Notes under the pieces: model-generated
What the model saw: only the letters and a program-made list of their open reading frames with translations
Database searches by the model: none
Told to the model about the DNA's origin: nothing
Shown here: piece after piece, positions 7,648 to 16,615 of the stretch
Layout of the letters: each line of letters opens with the position of its first letter
Numbering within the stretch: the stretch's first letter is position 1
From: Anaerocolumna sp.
GTDB taxonomy: Bacteria > Bacillota > Clostridia > Lachnospirales > Lachnospiraceae
Length of the DNA: 32,310 nt
NCBI GenBank assembly: GCA_029239975.1
Contig: JARBTX010000047.1
Coordinates: 1 to 32,310 of the forward strand
Direction: 5' to 3'
Made by a program: the position numbers and the translations under genes

Positions 7648-7653
7648 TATAAT
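7648..7653 (+). promoter_or_regulatory. Possible -10 box of the Lhr gene
   Basis: A perfect TATAAT lies 65 bp upstream of the chosen ATG at 7718. I see no convincing -35 at 16-18 nt, so this is a weak call. Confidence 0.35.
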
Positions 7654-7717
7654 CTATTTAACAAAAATGGAAATATTAGATATAAAAACCACCATACTAC
7701 AAATTCGGAGGAATCCT

Positions 7718-10700
7718 ATGTCAATCGATTCACTAGACATTTTTGATCAATATACTAAGCAGTGGTTTACCCGTACACTTGGAACACCTACTGCAGTTCA
7801 AGAAGCTGCTTGGCCAGCAATTGCAGATGGTAATCACACCTTAGTTTCTGCACCTACTGGAACTGGTAAAACTCTAACAGCTTTCTTAGTGTTTATTGAT
7901 AAACTTAAAAAGGAGGCAAGGGTTGGTACTTTAAAGCAAGAACTACATCTTATCTATATATCACCCTTAAAATCTCTTGCTGGTGACATCAGAGAAAATC
8001 TTCGTAAACCATTGGCAGGAATTTTAGAAGAAGAGAGTAATTCTGGTTTAAGTATAACCTTAGAACAAAATCTATCCGTGGCAATTCGAACCGGTGATAC
8101 TACTCAAAGCGAACGCCGTAGTATGATTAAACATCCGCCACATATTTTAATTACAACACCGGAATCCTTATATTTAATGTTAACCAGTAAATCTGGTCAA
8201 TCCATTTTGCACACAGCAAAAGCATTGATTATTGACGAACTTCATGCATTAATTGACTCTAAGCGCGGGGCACATTTAATGCTTTCTATTGCAAGGTTGG
8301 ACAAGTTGTGTGGAAATCCTGTTCAACGAATTGGTTTATCAGCAACCATTGAACCATTAAAAATTGCAGCAGAATATTTATCTCCAGACCCTGTAACCAT
8401 TGTAGCACCTAAAATGCAAAAAAATATTGAGATAGAAGTAATCAGTCCCGTGGCAGATGCTCAAACAATTGTTAAGAATCCAGTTTGGCAAGAAGTTGGA
8501 AATGCAGTATATGAACACAGTAAAAATGCGAAAAGCGTCATTGCCTTTGTTGAAGGAAGGGCATATTCAGAGAAATTAGCTTATTACGTGAATCAATTTG
8601 CAGGAGAAGGATTTGCAAGAACTCACCATGGTAGTTTATCGAAAGAACACCGCTTAGGAGTGGAACAAGCACTTCGCGATGGAGAATTACGACTATTATG
8701 TGCCACTTCATCCATGGAATTAGGAATTGATGTTGGTGATATTGAAAAGGTATTCCAAATTGGTTGTCCAAGATCGATATCTAGTACTTTGCAACGTTTA
8801 GGCCGTGCAGGTCATAATCCAAATCGAACAAGCGTAATGCAGATATTTACCCGAACAGCGGTTGAAAGTTTATATAGTGGTTTAACTGCAAGAGTAGTTA
8901 AAGAAGGTGGTATCGAACATGCCAATCCACCAAAACAATGTCTTGATGTTTTAGCGCAACATCTCGTATCTATGGCTACTGGAGAAGGCTATGAAGTGGA
9001 CGATGTATTGGAGATTTTAATTCGGACTTATACATTTCGTGATGTAACCAAAGAGGATATTAGAAGTGTATTATGTATGTTAGCAGGTGATTATGAACAT
9101 GACCGTAATATACCGGTTCGACCAAGAGTTTTATATGATCGGATTCATGACCATGTAATTGGAGATCCCTACAGTCGTATGCTCGCCATTTCAGCAGCTG
9201 GAACCATACCAGACAAAGGTGAATTAACCGTTAAAACGGAAAATGGTGTGAAACTTGGAGAATTAGATGAAGAATTTGTCTTTGAATCCCGTAAGGGTGA
9301 TCGTTTTTTACTAGGTACCTTTGCTTGGCAAATAAGTAGTATTCAAAAAGATACCGTTATTGTAACTCCAACATCTTATGGTAGTTACCGATTACCTTTT
9401 TGGAAAGGTGAACCGAAAGGCAGAAGATTACAGACTGGACTTGCCTTTGGTTCTATATTTCGTAAGTTAAACAATGCGTACTATTCAGAAACTCTTTTAG
9501 ATGAATTGAATCAATTGGGACTTAGTGAATCAGCAGTTCAAGAAACAGAAAGTTTCCTTACCAGACAAATCGAAGCAACCGGCGTCTTACCAGATGATCA
9601 CACCATAATTATAGAACATTTTAAAGATGAAACAGGTAACCATCAAATGATGGTTCATTCCATATTTGGACGTCAAGTCAATGCTCCACTTGCAATTCTT
9701 GCAAGGGAAGTGACTAAAAGAAAAACCAAATCCAATATTAATTCCGTGGATGATGATGATGGCTTTTTATTATTCCCTTACGACGGTATTGAATTACCAG
9801 AAGGAATCTTACAAAGCATAAAACCAGAAACAGCTAGGCCTACGTTAGAAGCTATTTTACCATCCACGCCACTGTTTAATATTACATTTCGTTATAATGC
9901 AGGCAATGCACTGATGATGGGAGTTCGAAAAACAGGTAGACAACCACTTTGGGTACAGCGTATGCGCAGTGCTGAAATGCTTGATTCTATCGTACGTAAT
10001 GATAAACATCCACTCATCCGAGAAACAAAACGAGAATGCTTAGAAGATTTTTGGGATTTATCCGGTGTTGAATATGTATTAGAAGGAATCCAATCCGGTT
10101 CCATTCAAATACGTGAGCTGAATTTGCAAAACCCATCCCCTATGTCTTTTACACTAAGACAACAAACAGAAGCTTCCATGATGTATGATTATGCCCCTAC
10201 TCCCATGGGAATTCATACAGCAACGGAAGACGCTCTAAAAGAAATGGAACTAATTCCACCAACTCCCGAGCATCTAGCTGGGGTTTCAGAAAGAAAACGT
10301 TTGCCTGAAGATGAAAATCAGCTACATTCATTGTTAATGATAGAAGGTGACTTAATTGCTGGTGAACTTGATATACCAATAGACTGGTTAGAAAATTTAG
10401 CACACAAAGAACAGGCACTTTACATTGAACCAGGTTTGTGGATTGCAGCAGAACAATATGAAAAATATACGGATGCATTCGTACATGGGGATAATACAGC
10501 AAGAAAAAACATCATTCTTCGTTTATTACGGTACCGAGGAGCTTGGACTTACGAGCAAGTGGCCGATCGTTATTATCTCGCAGAAGAGGTAGCAAAACAA
10601 ATATTAACAGAACTATGCAATCAAGGAAATGCTGTTGAAAGTGATGGTTTGTTTTATCATAGTGAATTATACGAACGTGCAAGACAAGAAACAGTTAAGT

Positions 10701-11854
10701 TTCGTAGAAGACAGATTAAAACACTACCTTCGGAACGATATGCTGCATTATTAACGAGTCGCATGCGTACCGTAGCTCCACCAAGCGAACAACTGGAATT
10801 TGCTTTAAAATACTTAAGAAATCAGTATTTTCCTGCTTCTTTGTGGGAAAGTGTATTACTTCCTAGTCGTGTAACTGGATATCGACCTGAACTTCTTGAT
10901 ACGCTACTTTCACAGGGAAATATGGTTTGGAGTGTTCAAGATGGAACTGAATTAGGATTCCATCCTTATGAAGACATTGATTGGGATATTGATTTAAATG
11001 AGATTTGTGAAACCCTAGAAGGAAATGAAAAGATACTATACGATGCTCTTTTAAAACGTGGTGCGAGCTTTATGCAAAGATTAACTAGCTTAATCGATGG
11101 TATTTCACCATATGATGTACTCTTAAATCTTTTAGAAAAAGGTCTTGTTTGTGCTGATAGTTTTATGCCAGTCCGTTCTTGGTTAAACCGTGAGAAATTA
11201 GAAAAAGGGAATGTAAAGGTTCGTGCCAGTGCCAGAGCTAAGGCAATGACAAATGGTAGGTGGGAAGTAATAAGACCGCAACTAGAACTATCCTTAGAAC
11301 AACAACTAGAGCGAATTTTTGACCATGCTGTTATTGTATGCCGTGAAACCATAGGGAACTTACCTTGGTTAAGTGCTCTTGAAATCTTACGTGTTTGGGA
11401 ATATACAGGACGTGTTCGACGCGGATACTTTATAGAAGGATTATCTGGAGTTCAGTTTATACGTGATAAGGATTTTACTTACGCTTGTCAGCTATTAGAA
11501 CAACCAAATGATGAAATTGTTTGGTTATCTGCAGTAGATCCAGCAAATCCATGGGGTAAAAGTATACCACATAAAAAAGACCGTGCATTTATGAATATTC
11601 CAGGAACTGCCGTAGCCCTACATCTTGGATTACCAGTGGCAGTGCTTGAAAGACAGGGAAAAGTGTTACGAGTATTTGATGAAACAGTAAAAACTGAAGC
11701 AATGCGTGTTTTTGCTTTTGATTATTCAAAGAAACGTATCTTTCCTTCTTTAAATCGTGTAGTCATAAAACAATATCCAGAAGAAGCGAAGGAAACTCTA
11801 GTACGAGCTGGTTTCAAGCGCGAAATGCAAGATTTTGTATTGTATCGTGGGTAA
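7718..11854 (+). CDS. lhr: Lhr-type superfamily 2 ATP-dependent DNA helicase
   Basis: A 1378-aa large helicase-related protein. Motif I is APTGTGKT (45-52), motif II is D173-E-L-H176, motif III is S208-A-T, and motif VI is Q359-R-L-G-R-A-G-H366. After the two RecA domains come the winged-helix and Lhr-core regions (to about residue 850). A long C-terminal half follows, with FRRRQIKTLPSERYAALLTS and the segment N-L-P-W-L-S-A-L-E-I-L-R-V-W-E-Y-T-G-R-V-R-R-G-Y, as in the full-length form of Lhr. Lhr proteins translocate 3' to 5' on single-stranded DNA and act in DNA repair. The ATG at 7718 has CGGAGGA 6 nt upstream; the open frame begins 51 nt earlier without a ribosome site. Monocistronic. Confidence 0.93.
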   Translation: MSIDSLDIFDQYTKQWFTRTLGTPTAVQEAAWPAIADGNHTLVSAPTGTGKTLTAFLVFIDKLKKEARVGTLKQELHLIYISPLKSLAGDIRENLRKPLAGILEEESNSGLSITLEQNLSVAIRTGDTTQSERRSMIKHPPHILITTPESLYLMLTSKSGQSILHTAKALIIDELHALIDSKRGAHLMLSIARLDKLCGNPVQRIGLSATIEPLKIAAEYLSPDPVTIVAPKMQKNIEIEVISPVADAQTIVKNPVWQEVGNAVYEHSKNAKSVIAFVEGRAYSEKLAYYVNQFAGEGFARTHHGSLSKEHRLGVEQALRDGELRLLCATSSMELGIDVGDIEKVFQIGCPRSISSTLQRLGRAGHNPNRTSVMQIFTRTAVESLYSGLTARVVKEGGIEHANPPKQCLDVLAQHLVSMATGEGYEVDDVLEILIRTYTFRDVTKEDIRSVLCMLAGDYEHDRNIPVRPRVLYDRIHDHVIGDPYSRMLAISAAGTIPDKGELTVKTENGVKLGELDEEFVFESRKGDRFLLGTFAWQISSIQKDTVIVTPTSYGSYRLPFWKGEPKGRRLQTGLAFGSIFRKLNNAYYSETLLDELNQLGLSESAVQETESFLTRQIEATGVLPDDHTIIIEHFKDETGNHQMMVHSIFGRQVNAPLAILAREVTKRKTKSNINSVDDDDGFLLFPYDGIELPEGILQSIKPETARPTLEAILPSTPLFNITFRYNAGNALMMGVRKTGRQPLWVQRMRSAEMLDSIVRNDKHPLIRETKRECLEDFWDLSGVEYVLEGIQSGSIQIRELNLQNPSPMSFTLRQQTEASMMYDYAPTPMGIHTATEDALKEMELIPPTPEHLAGVSERKRLPEDENQLHSLLMIEGDLIAGELDIPIDWLENLAHKEQALYIEPGLWIAAEQYEKYTDAFVHGDNTARKNIILRLLRYRGAWTYEQVADRYYLAEEVAKQILTELCNQGNAVESDGLFYHSELYERARQETVKFRRRQIKTLPSERYAALLTSRMRTVAPPSEQLEFALKYLRNQYFPASLWESVLLPSRVTGYRPELLDTLLSQGNMVWSVQDGTELGFHPYEDIDWDIDLNEICETLEGNEKILYDALLKRGASFMQRLTSLIDGISPYDVLLNLLEKGLVCADSFMPVRSWLNREKLEKGNVKVRASARAKAMTNGRWEVIRPQLELSLEQQLERIFDHAVIVCRETIGNLPWLSALEILRVWEYTGRVRRGYFIEGLSGVQFIRDKDFTYACQLLEQPNDEIVWLSAVDPANPWGKSIPHKKDRAFMNIPGTAVALHLGLPVAVLERQGKVLRVFDETVKTEAMRVFAFDYSKKRIFPSLNRVVIKQYPEEAKETLVRAGFKREMQDFVLYRG

Positions 11855-12172
11855 ATAAAATTTATTGATTATTGCTATCTGGTAGAATGATTTATATAAA
11901 GATAGTGTGACTTGTTTCGTAATCGTCTTTATCTCGTAGAAAGATTTAAATAAAAGTTGTGTTACTTGTATCGTAATTGTTGGAATGAAGAAGAAATAGA
12001 ATTTCAGAATAGAAAAACGAGATATTTTCTAACGCTAAAAGTTATTTATAAGAGAAATCATTGTAAGAAAAAAAGATAACTGTGTCAATTGTGGAAGTTG
12101 TTTTAACATCTGTCCTTTGTGGTTTCAAGATAAAAAACAATTACATCTTATATAAATGATATGGAGAAGATC
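11855..12172. other. Intergenic gap with a duplicated segment and a ferredoxin-like trace
   Basis: The gap between the helicase and GH3 genes has no clear terminator or promoter. It contains an imperfect direct repeat of about 45 bp (11883-11927 and 11937-11981; both run from TAGAA-GATTTA to CGTAAT-GT) and, before the GH3 gene, a short 4Fe-4S-motif fragment (12039-12155). Confidence 0.6.
12039..12155 (+). pseudogene. Orphan 4Fe-4S (ferredoxin-type) motif fragment
   Basis: A 38-codon open stretch between a TAA (12036-12038) and a TAA (12153-12155) contains DNCVNCGSCFNICPLWFQDK. This is an exact C-x2-C-x2-C-x3-C-P cluster motif, the canonical ligand pattern of bacterial-type ferredoxin domains. 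There is no ATG in frame, no ribosome site and only one motif. I read it as the tail of a deleted iron-sulfur protein. Chance is possible in a short stretch, but four correctly spaced cysteines plus the proline are unlikely at random. Confidence 0.45.
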
Positions 12173-14641
12173 ATGAAGATAGCCAACTATATAAAAGAAA
12201 TGACACTAGAAGAAAAAGCTGCCATACTTTCTGGTACAGAATTTTGGATGACAAACCAGATACCAAGACTTGATATTCCATCCATCTATATGGCAGATGG
12301 TCCAATAGGCTTAAGAAAACAAGATGAACAAGCGGATCATATGGGACTCAATAAGAGTGAACAAACGACTTGTTTTCCTGCAGGGGTAACCATTGCATCC
12401 AGTTGGAATCCAGAAAATGCAAGGCGTATGGGGGAAGCCATTGCAGATGAATGTCATTACTATGGGGTTAATATTCTGCTTGGTCCAGCTGTTAATATTA
12501 AGAAAAATCCACGCTGTGGCAGAAACTTTGAGTATTTTTCAGAAGATCCTTACCTTTCAGGTATTATGGGAACAGAGTTTGTGAAAGGAGTTCAGGATAA
12601 TGGTATCGGTGTTTCTGTGAAACATTTTGCGGCAAACAATAATGAAAACTATCGATTTATGGGCGATTCCATTGTAGACGAAAGAGCATTACGTGAAATT
12701 TATCTAAAAGCATTTGAAATGATTATAAAAGAAGCGAATCCCACTACTGTAATGTGCGCTTACAATAAAATTAATGGTATCCATTGTTCCGAAAATAAGC
12801 ATTTATTAACAGAAATACTTAGAGATGAATGGAAGTATGACGGTGCAGTAGTAAGTGATTGGGGAGCAGTTGTGGACCGAGCGAAAGGAATTCAAGCAGG
12901 AATGGATCTTGAAATGCCTGGAGATTGCAAGAAATTTCGATCTGATATTATCACAAGTGTGAATAATGTTAGTTTAACCATACAAGATGTAGACAAAGGG
13001 GTTATCAATATCCTAAAACTAATCGAAAGAACAAAAGACATTGATACTCATCGAAGCTTTGATAAAGAGTATCATAGTAAACTATCTGGCGATATCGCAG
13101 CAGATTGTGCAGTACTTTTAAAAAATAATGGTAGCCTTCCTTTAAATAAACATAAAAGATATCTAGTTGTTGGAGATTTATTTCAAACAATGAGATATCA
13201 AGGATCCGGTAGTTCCATTATTAACCCAACACAAGTAATTTCACCAAAACAAGCCTTCGATAATAGAAACTTATCCTATAAGTTCGTTCGTGGATACCTT
13301 GTATCGGAAGTCACTCCAGATCATAAACAGGAAGAAGATGCCTTAAATGCAGCGAAAGCTTACGATGAGATAATCTTCTTTGGTGGACAAACAGATACTA
13401 CGGAAAGTGAAGGCTATGACAGAGATCATCTGGAACTGCCTGAAAATCAAATATCATTATTGAATCGAGTCATAAGTTTGGGTAAAAAGGTAATTCTTGT
13501 GTTATTTGGCGGTTCTCCTGTCGAATTACCTTTTGAAGACAAAATTTCAGCGATTTTAAATATGTATCTACCTGGTCAAAGTGGTGGAGAAGCAACTGCA
13601 GCCTTACTTTTTGGTGAGAAGTCCCCTTCTGGTAAGCTAGCAGAAACATGGCCTATGACCTATAAAGATATTCCATTTGGTGATGAATACATTACATCCC
13701 CATATGAATTATACAAAGAATCTATATATGTTGGTTATCGTTATTATGATAAGTTACATGGTCATGGGGTAAGGTATCCATTTGGGTTTGGATTAAGCTA
13801 TACAACATTTACTTATTCCAATTTAGTAGTGAAAGAAAAAGGAAATAGTGTAACTGTAACATGTGATATAACAAACACTGGTAACAGAGATGGAGCAGAA
13901 GTTGTTCAACTTTATATTGGCAATCCACCTTCAAACGTTTTTAAAGCAGAGAAAGAATTAAGAGCATTTACGAAAGTGTATCTTAAAAAAGGCGAAACCA
14001 AACAAGCTGTAATGACCTTTAAACGTAGTGATCTTTCTTACTATCATGTCCATTTAAACAAGTGGGTATTAGAAAATGGTTACTATCAGCTATTAATAGG
14101 TGCATCTAGTAGAGATATTCGGTTAACTGCTGATTTCGTTATATCAGGTGAACCTAGTATTGAAAGTCCTTATTCACAGAATGAATTAGTCGAATATTAT
14201 GATGTACCTAACCTAACGAGTGTAAGTAATGATTCATTCGAAAGACTGTTAGGATTTCCTTTGCCAAACTTGAATTTACCAAAGATACCAGTAACCATTG
14301 AATCCAAATTAGCGGATTATCGTTATTCATTTTTGGGACGTATTATTTATAATGCCGTAATCGGAGTCGGAAGAAGAAAATTTAAAAAAGCACTTCGGTT
14401 ACCAGAAGGTGACAAACGAGATAGAGAAATGAAGAATGGTTTATTTTTAATGAAGATATTACCGAATAATAATTTTCGTTCAATGGCTGCTTCTAGTTCC
14501 GGATTATTTCCAATGAAAATGGCTTTTGCAGTTGCTGAAATAACCAATGGACATTACATAAAAGGATTGAATTACATACTAAAAAAAGAGTCAGTCCCAC
14601 CACTCCCAAAAAATAAAATAAAAGGAGTACATCATGACTAA
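12173..14641 (+). CDS. Glycoside hydrolase family 3 beta-glycosidase
   Basis: An 822-aa GH3 enzyme without signal peptide, so it should cleave imported oligosaccharides in the cytoplasm. The (beta/alpha)8 domain includes M-A-D-G-P-I-G-L-R near the start, the conserved K-H-F-A-A-N-N (about 151-157) and the nucleophile D229 in VVSDWGAV. The alpha/beta sandwich domain follows, then P-F-G-F-G-L-S-Y-T-T-F and a fibronectin-III-like domain (VTCDITNTGNRDGAEVVQLY, about 560-640). About 140 further residues form an unusual C-terminal extension rich in basic residues. The ATG at 12173 has GGAGAA just upstream; an ATG at 12161 lacks a ribosome site. Its end overlaps the next gene. The substrate is probably a beta-glucoside or similar; that is inference. 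Confidence 0.93.
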   Translation: MKIANYIKEMTLEEKAAILSGTEFWMTNQIPRLDIPSIYMADGPIGLRKQDEQADHMGLNKSEQTTCFPAGVTIASSWNPENARRMGEAIADECHYYGVNILLGPAVNIKKNPRCGRNFEYFSEDPYLSGIMGTEFVKGVQDNGIGVSVKHFAANNNENYRFMGDSIVDERALREIYLKAFEMIIKEANPTTVMCAYNKINGIHCSENKHLLTEILRDEWKYDGAVVSDWGAVVDRAKGIQAGMDLEMPGDCKKFRSDIITSVNNVSLTIQDVDKGVINILKLIERTKDIDTHRSFDKEYHSKLSGDIAADCAVLLKNNGSLPLNKHKRYLVVGDLFQTMRYQGSGSSIINPTQVISPKQAFDNRNLSYKFVRGYLVSEVTPDHKQEEDALNAAKAYDEIIFFGGQTDTTESEGYDRDHLELPENQISLLNRVISLGKKVILVLFGGSPVELPFEDKISAILNMYLPGQSGGEATAALLFGEKSPSGKLAETWPMTYKDIPFGDEYITSPYELYKESIYVGYRYYDKLHGHGVRYPFGFGLSYTTFTYSNLVVKEKGNSVTVTCDITNTGNRDGAEVVQLYIGNPPSNVFKAEKELRAFTKVYLKKGETKQAVMTFKRSDLSYYHVHLNKWVLENGYYQLLIGASSRDIRLTADFVISGEPSIESPYSQNELVEYYDVPNLTSVSNDSFERLLGFPLPNLNLPKIPVTIESKLADYRYSFLGRIIYNAVIGVGRRKFKKALRLPEGDKRDREMKNGLFLMKILPNNNFRSMAASSSGLFPMKMAFAVAEITNGHYIKGLNYILKKESVPPLPKNKIKGVHHD

Positions 14642-15665
14642 ACAGCAAATGATACAATTCGTTCTCGAATATGGTAATGCTAGCCAAAAGTACATGATAA
14701 TGCGAGATGTCTTAAATATAGATAAAAGTAATAAAGAGATGCTTCTATTACAATCAGATTTCATTCAATTAAAAGCTGTAAAAAAGATGTTAAACTCTCA
14801 AAATGAAGATGGATGGTTTGGAAACGAGCTGCACGGCGGCCCTATGAAAGCGATGGATAGTACGGTTATTTATTTAACTGAAATTGGTTTAGAACCTACT
14901 AATAGTTATTTAAGAAAGGCTAAAAAAGCTCTTTTAGCAAATGCTAATCCAGATTTAAAGAGTGGAAAAGTTCGCCTTGGTTTTGACCGAGGTTATAACT
15001 ATTCAAACAGTGTAATCCTAGCAGCTCTACATTTAGATGGTGAAGAATTAGAAAATGAACTGAAAGACGCATATACAAGAATTATGGAACTATTTGAAGA
15101 AGGAGCAAAAGTAACGTCCTTAGATGAAATCTCAAAAGAATGTACAAGATCAAAATACATTGGTCAAAGAGTATTCCTAGATGATAAATTCTTTCCTTGG
15201 ATTTCTGACATTAGTGTTTTAGCTAGATCGAATGCATGGGTTAGCCCCATGAATAAAGAGATAGTGCAAAATGCTATGAAAACAGTAGGAAAATTAATGC
15301 CAATACCTAATATTTTAGAACCTTTTCATGGATATTACCTTGGAACAATTGGAAATTATCTATCTCTAAGTCAGAACGATCCTCTGCAATTACCAAAAGG
15401 GGATATCGTCTGGTGGATACGGGATATACAAAATCTCTGCCGTATTACCGATATAACCCATATTCCACATTTTTATAATCAAGTGACTATGTTTAAGGAA
15501 TATGTTATGAATAATACCTTAATAACTTCATTATCAAAAGATGCACTGAAAGCTTTCGAGAATTTCTATGGATACTATAATAAATGGAAAAATGAGATTC
15601 AAGTTAAAACAGATATATATTATCAAGCACTAATGATTTTACACTTAGCTGGATTAGATTTTTGA
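14634..15665 (+). CDS. Uncharacterised 343-aa helical protein coupled to GH3
   Basis: A soluble, mostly helical 343-aa protein I cannot assign to a characterised family. The segment S-Q-N-E-D-G-W-F-G-N-E-L-H-G (54-67) resembles the Q-x-x-D-G-x-W repeat of alpha/alpha-toroid proteins (prenyltransferase, squalene-cyclase and related folds), and Y-L-T-E-I-G-L-E-P-T-N follows. It is a paralog of the 340-aa protein at 17484: both share D-G-W-(F/L)-G, H-G, Y-L-x-E-x-G-x-E-P-T-N, a central W-x-S/P...R/Y-(S/T)-N-x-W and a P-I-P motif. Its ATG lies 8 nt inside the GH3 gene, preceded by AAAGGAG, so the two are co-translated. A role linked to the sugar pathway is inference from position only. Confidence 0.75.
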   Translation: MTKQQMIQFVLEYGNASQKYMIMRDVLNIDKSNKEMLLLQSDFIQLKAVKKMLNSQNEDGWFGNELHGGPMKAMDSTVIYLTEIGLEPTNSYLRKAKKALLANANPDLKSGKVRLGFDRGYNYSNSVILAALHLDGEELENELKDAYTRIMELFEEGAKVTSLDEISKECTRSKYIGQRVFLDDKFFPWISDISVLARSNAWVSPMNKEIVQNAMKTVGKLMPIPNILEPFHGYYLGTIGNYLSLSQNDPLQLPKGDIVWWIRDIQNLCRITDITHIPHFYNQVTMFKEYVMNNTLITSLSKDALKAFENFYGYYNKWKNEIQVKTDIYYQALMILHLAGLDF

Positions 15666-15760
15666 TCGTTATTTGTAAATTGATATAGGAGAAAATAAGC
15701 TTCATAATCTAATACTACACCAGTAGATACATTTTGTAACCTTAAATCAGAATATACGAC

Positions 15761-15797
15761 AACTGTAGAATGCAGTTATTTTATCATTTTTATCTAT
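15761..15797 (+). terminator. Weak hairpin, possible terminator
   Basis: AACTG (15761-15765) pairs with CAGTT (15773-15777), followed by an interrupted T-rich stretch. The 5 bp stem is weak. It lies about 100 bp past the end of the GH3 operon. Confidence 0.25.
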
Positions 15798-15810
15798 TTG
15801 GAGGGGTTAA

Positions 15811-15924
15811 ATGAGTAATATAATAAACAAAGATTTTTTAACAAATAATACAATTGATAATTATAAACGTAATCCAATTAGTGAAAATACATACCGCACT
15901 ATCATTTGGGCCGTGAGAGGGTAA
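15811..15924 (+). CDS. 37-aa small ORF before the phosphatidyltransferase
   Basis: A 37-codon frame (MSNIINKDFLTNNTIDNYKR then N-P-I-S-E-N-T-Y-R-T-I-I-W-A-V-R-G) with a very good ribosome site (TTGGAGGGG) 7 nt upstream. It stops at 15922-15924, one base before the next ATG at 15926, so ribosomes could pass directly on. I do not recognise it. It may be a real small protein, a translational leader, or the front of a truncated gene. There is no second ribosome site of comparable strength for the downstream gene. Confidence 0.5.
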   Translation: MSNIINKDFLTNNTIDNYKRNPISENTYRTIIWAVRG

Positions 15925-15925
15925 T

Positions 15926-16459
15926 ATGAAAATTATTCCTAACATTATTACAATATCAAGAATTATATTATCCTTCCTATTATTGCGGTTTAAGCCGCTT
16001 AGCCCATTATTTTTACTTGTGTATACTATATGTGGATTTTCAGATATGATTGACGGGTATATTGCAAGAAAAACAAAATCAACGAGCGAATTAGGGTCCA
16101 TGCTTGATAGTATTGCAGACTTGTGTTTTATGTCAGTTGTTATGTTTACTATTTTTCCCTTGTTAAAACTATCATCCACTATAATAATATGGATTTTATT
16201 AATTGCCTTCGTAAGACTCATCTCAGCATCTGTGGTTTATTTTAAGTTTCATACTTTCGCATTTTTACATACTTATGCAAATAAGTTAACTGGAATTTTG
16301 TTATTTCTGATTCCTTATCTTTTTGAAGTGTTCGAGATTCAAAAGATAGCTATCTTCATTTGTACTGTAGCAAGTGTAGCCACAATAGAAGAATTAATAA
16401 TCATACTGAAATCAAAACAATTATCAAGAGATATTACTAGATTAAAATTTAGAAGATGA
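15926..16459 (+). CDS. CDP-alcohol phosphatidyltransferase
   Basis: A 177-aa integral membrane enzyme. The family signature D-x2-D-G-x2-A-R-x8-G-x3-D-x3-D is complete: D40, D43, G44, A47, R48, G57, D61 and D65. About six hydrophobic segments fill the rest. Such enzymes displace CMP from CDP-diacylglycerol with an alcohol to make phospholipids (phosphatidylglycerophosphate synthase, PgsA, is the nearest well-known member). The exact alcohol cannot be told; it is a little shorter than typical PgsA, which is about 180-200 aa. It starts immediately after a 37-aa ORF, suggesting coupled translation. Confidence 0.88.
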   Translation: MKIIPNIITISRIILSFLLLRFKPLSPLFLLVYTICGFSDMIDGYIARKTKSTSELGSMLDSIADLCFMSVVMFTIFPLLKLSSTIIIWILLIAFVRLISASVVYFKFHTFAFLHTYANKLTGILLFLIPYLFEVFEIQKIAIFICTVASVATIEELIIILKSKQLSRDITRLKFRR

Positions 16460-16504
16460 TAGCATTGCCGTGGTTGATTCTTTTTATTTCTTGATATTAA
16501 ATTA

Positions 16505-16584
16505 AATACAAATCAAGTACAATACAAGTAAAGTACAATACAAATAAAGTTCAATACAAATCAAGTACAATATAAGCAAGTAAG
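16505..16584. repeat. 16 bp tandem array, five copies
   Basis: Units of consensus AATACAAATCAAGTAC start at 16505, 16521, 16537, 16553 and 16569. The first and fourth are identical; the fifth is divergent and runs into a terminator stem. The array lies between two convergent genes. Confidence 0.88.
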
Positions 16585-16615
16585 GTGGGTTCTTTTCCCA
16601 TCTTACTTTTCTTTT
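16578..16615. terminator. Convergent terminator overlapping a stop codon
   Basis: AAGTAAGGTGGG (16578-16589) pairs with CCCATCTTACTT (16597-16608) with one G-T wobble, followed rightward by TTCTTTTA. It ends the phosphatidyltransferase transcript and, read the other way, the leftward gene. The leftward gene's stop codon (16603-16605) is inside the right arm. Confidence 0.75.

Noticed and set aside
10966..11352. 128-codon leftward frame inside the helicase gene
   Set aside because: It lies wholly inside a certain gene, has no ribosome site and a serine/phenylalanine-rich composition typical of antisense reading.
11855..12172. Riboswitch or leader RNA before the GH3 gene
   Set aside because: I saw no conserved aptamer pattern or terminator/antiterminator hairpins there, only a repeat and a coding remnant.
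14347..14687. Leftward open frames over the GH3/343-aa junction
   Set aside because: Antisense shadows of two well-supported genes with no own signals.
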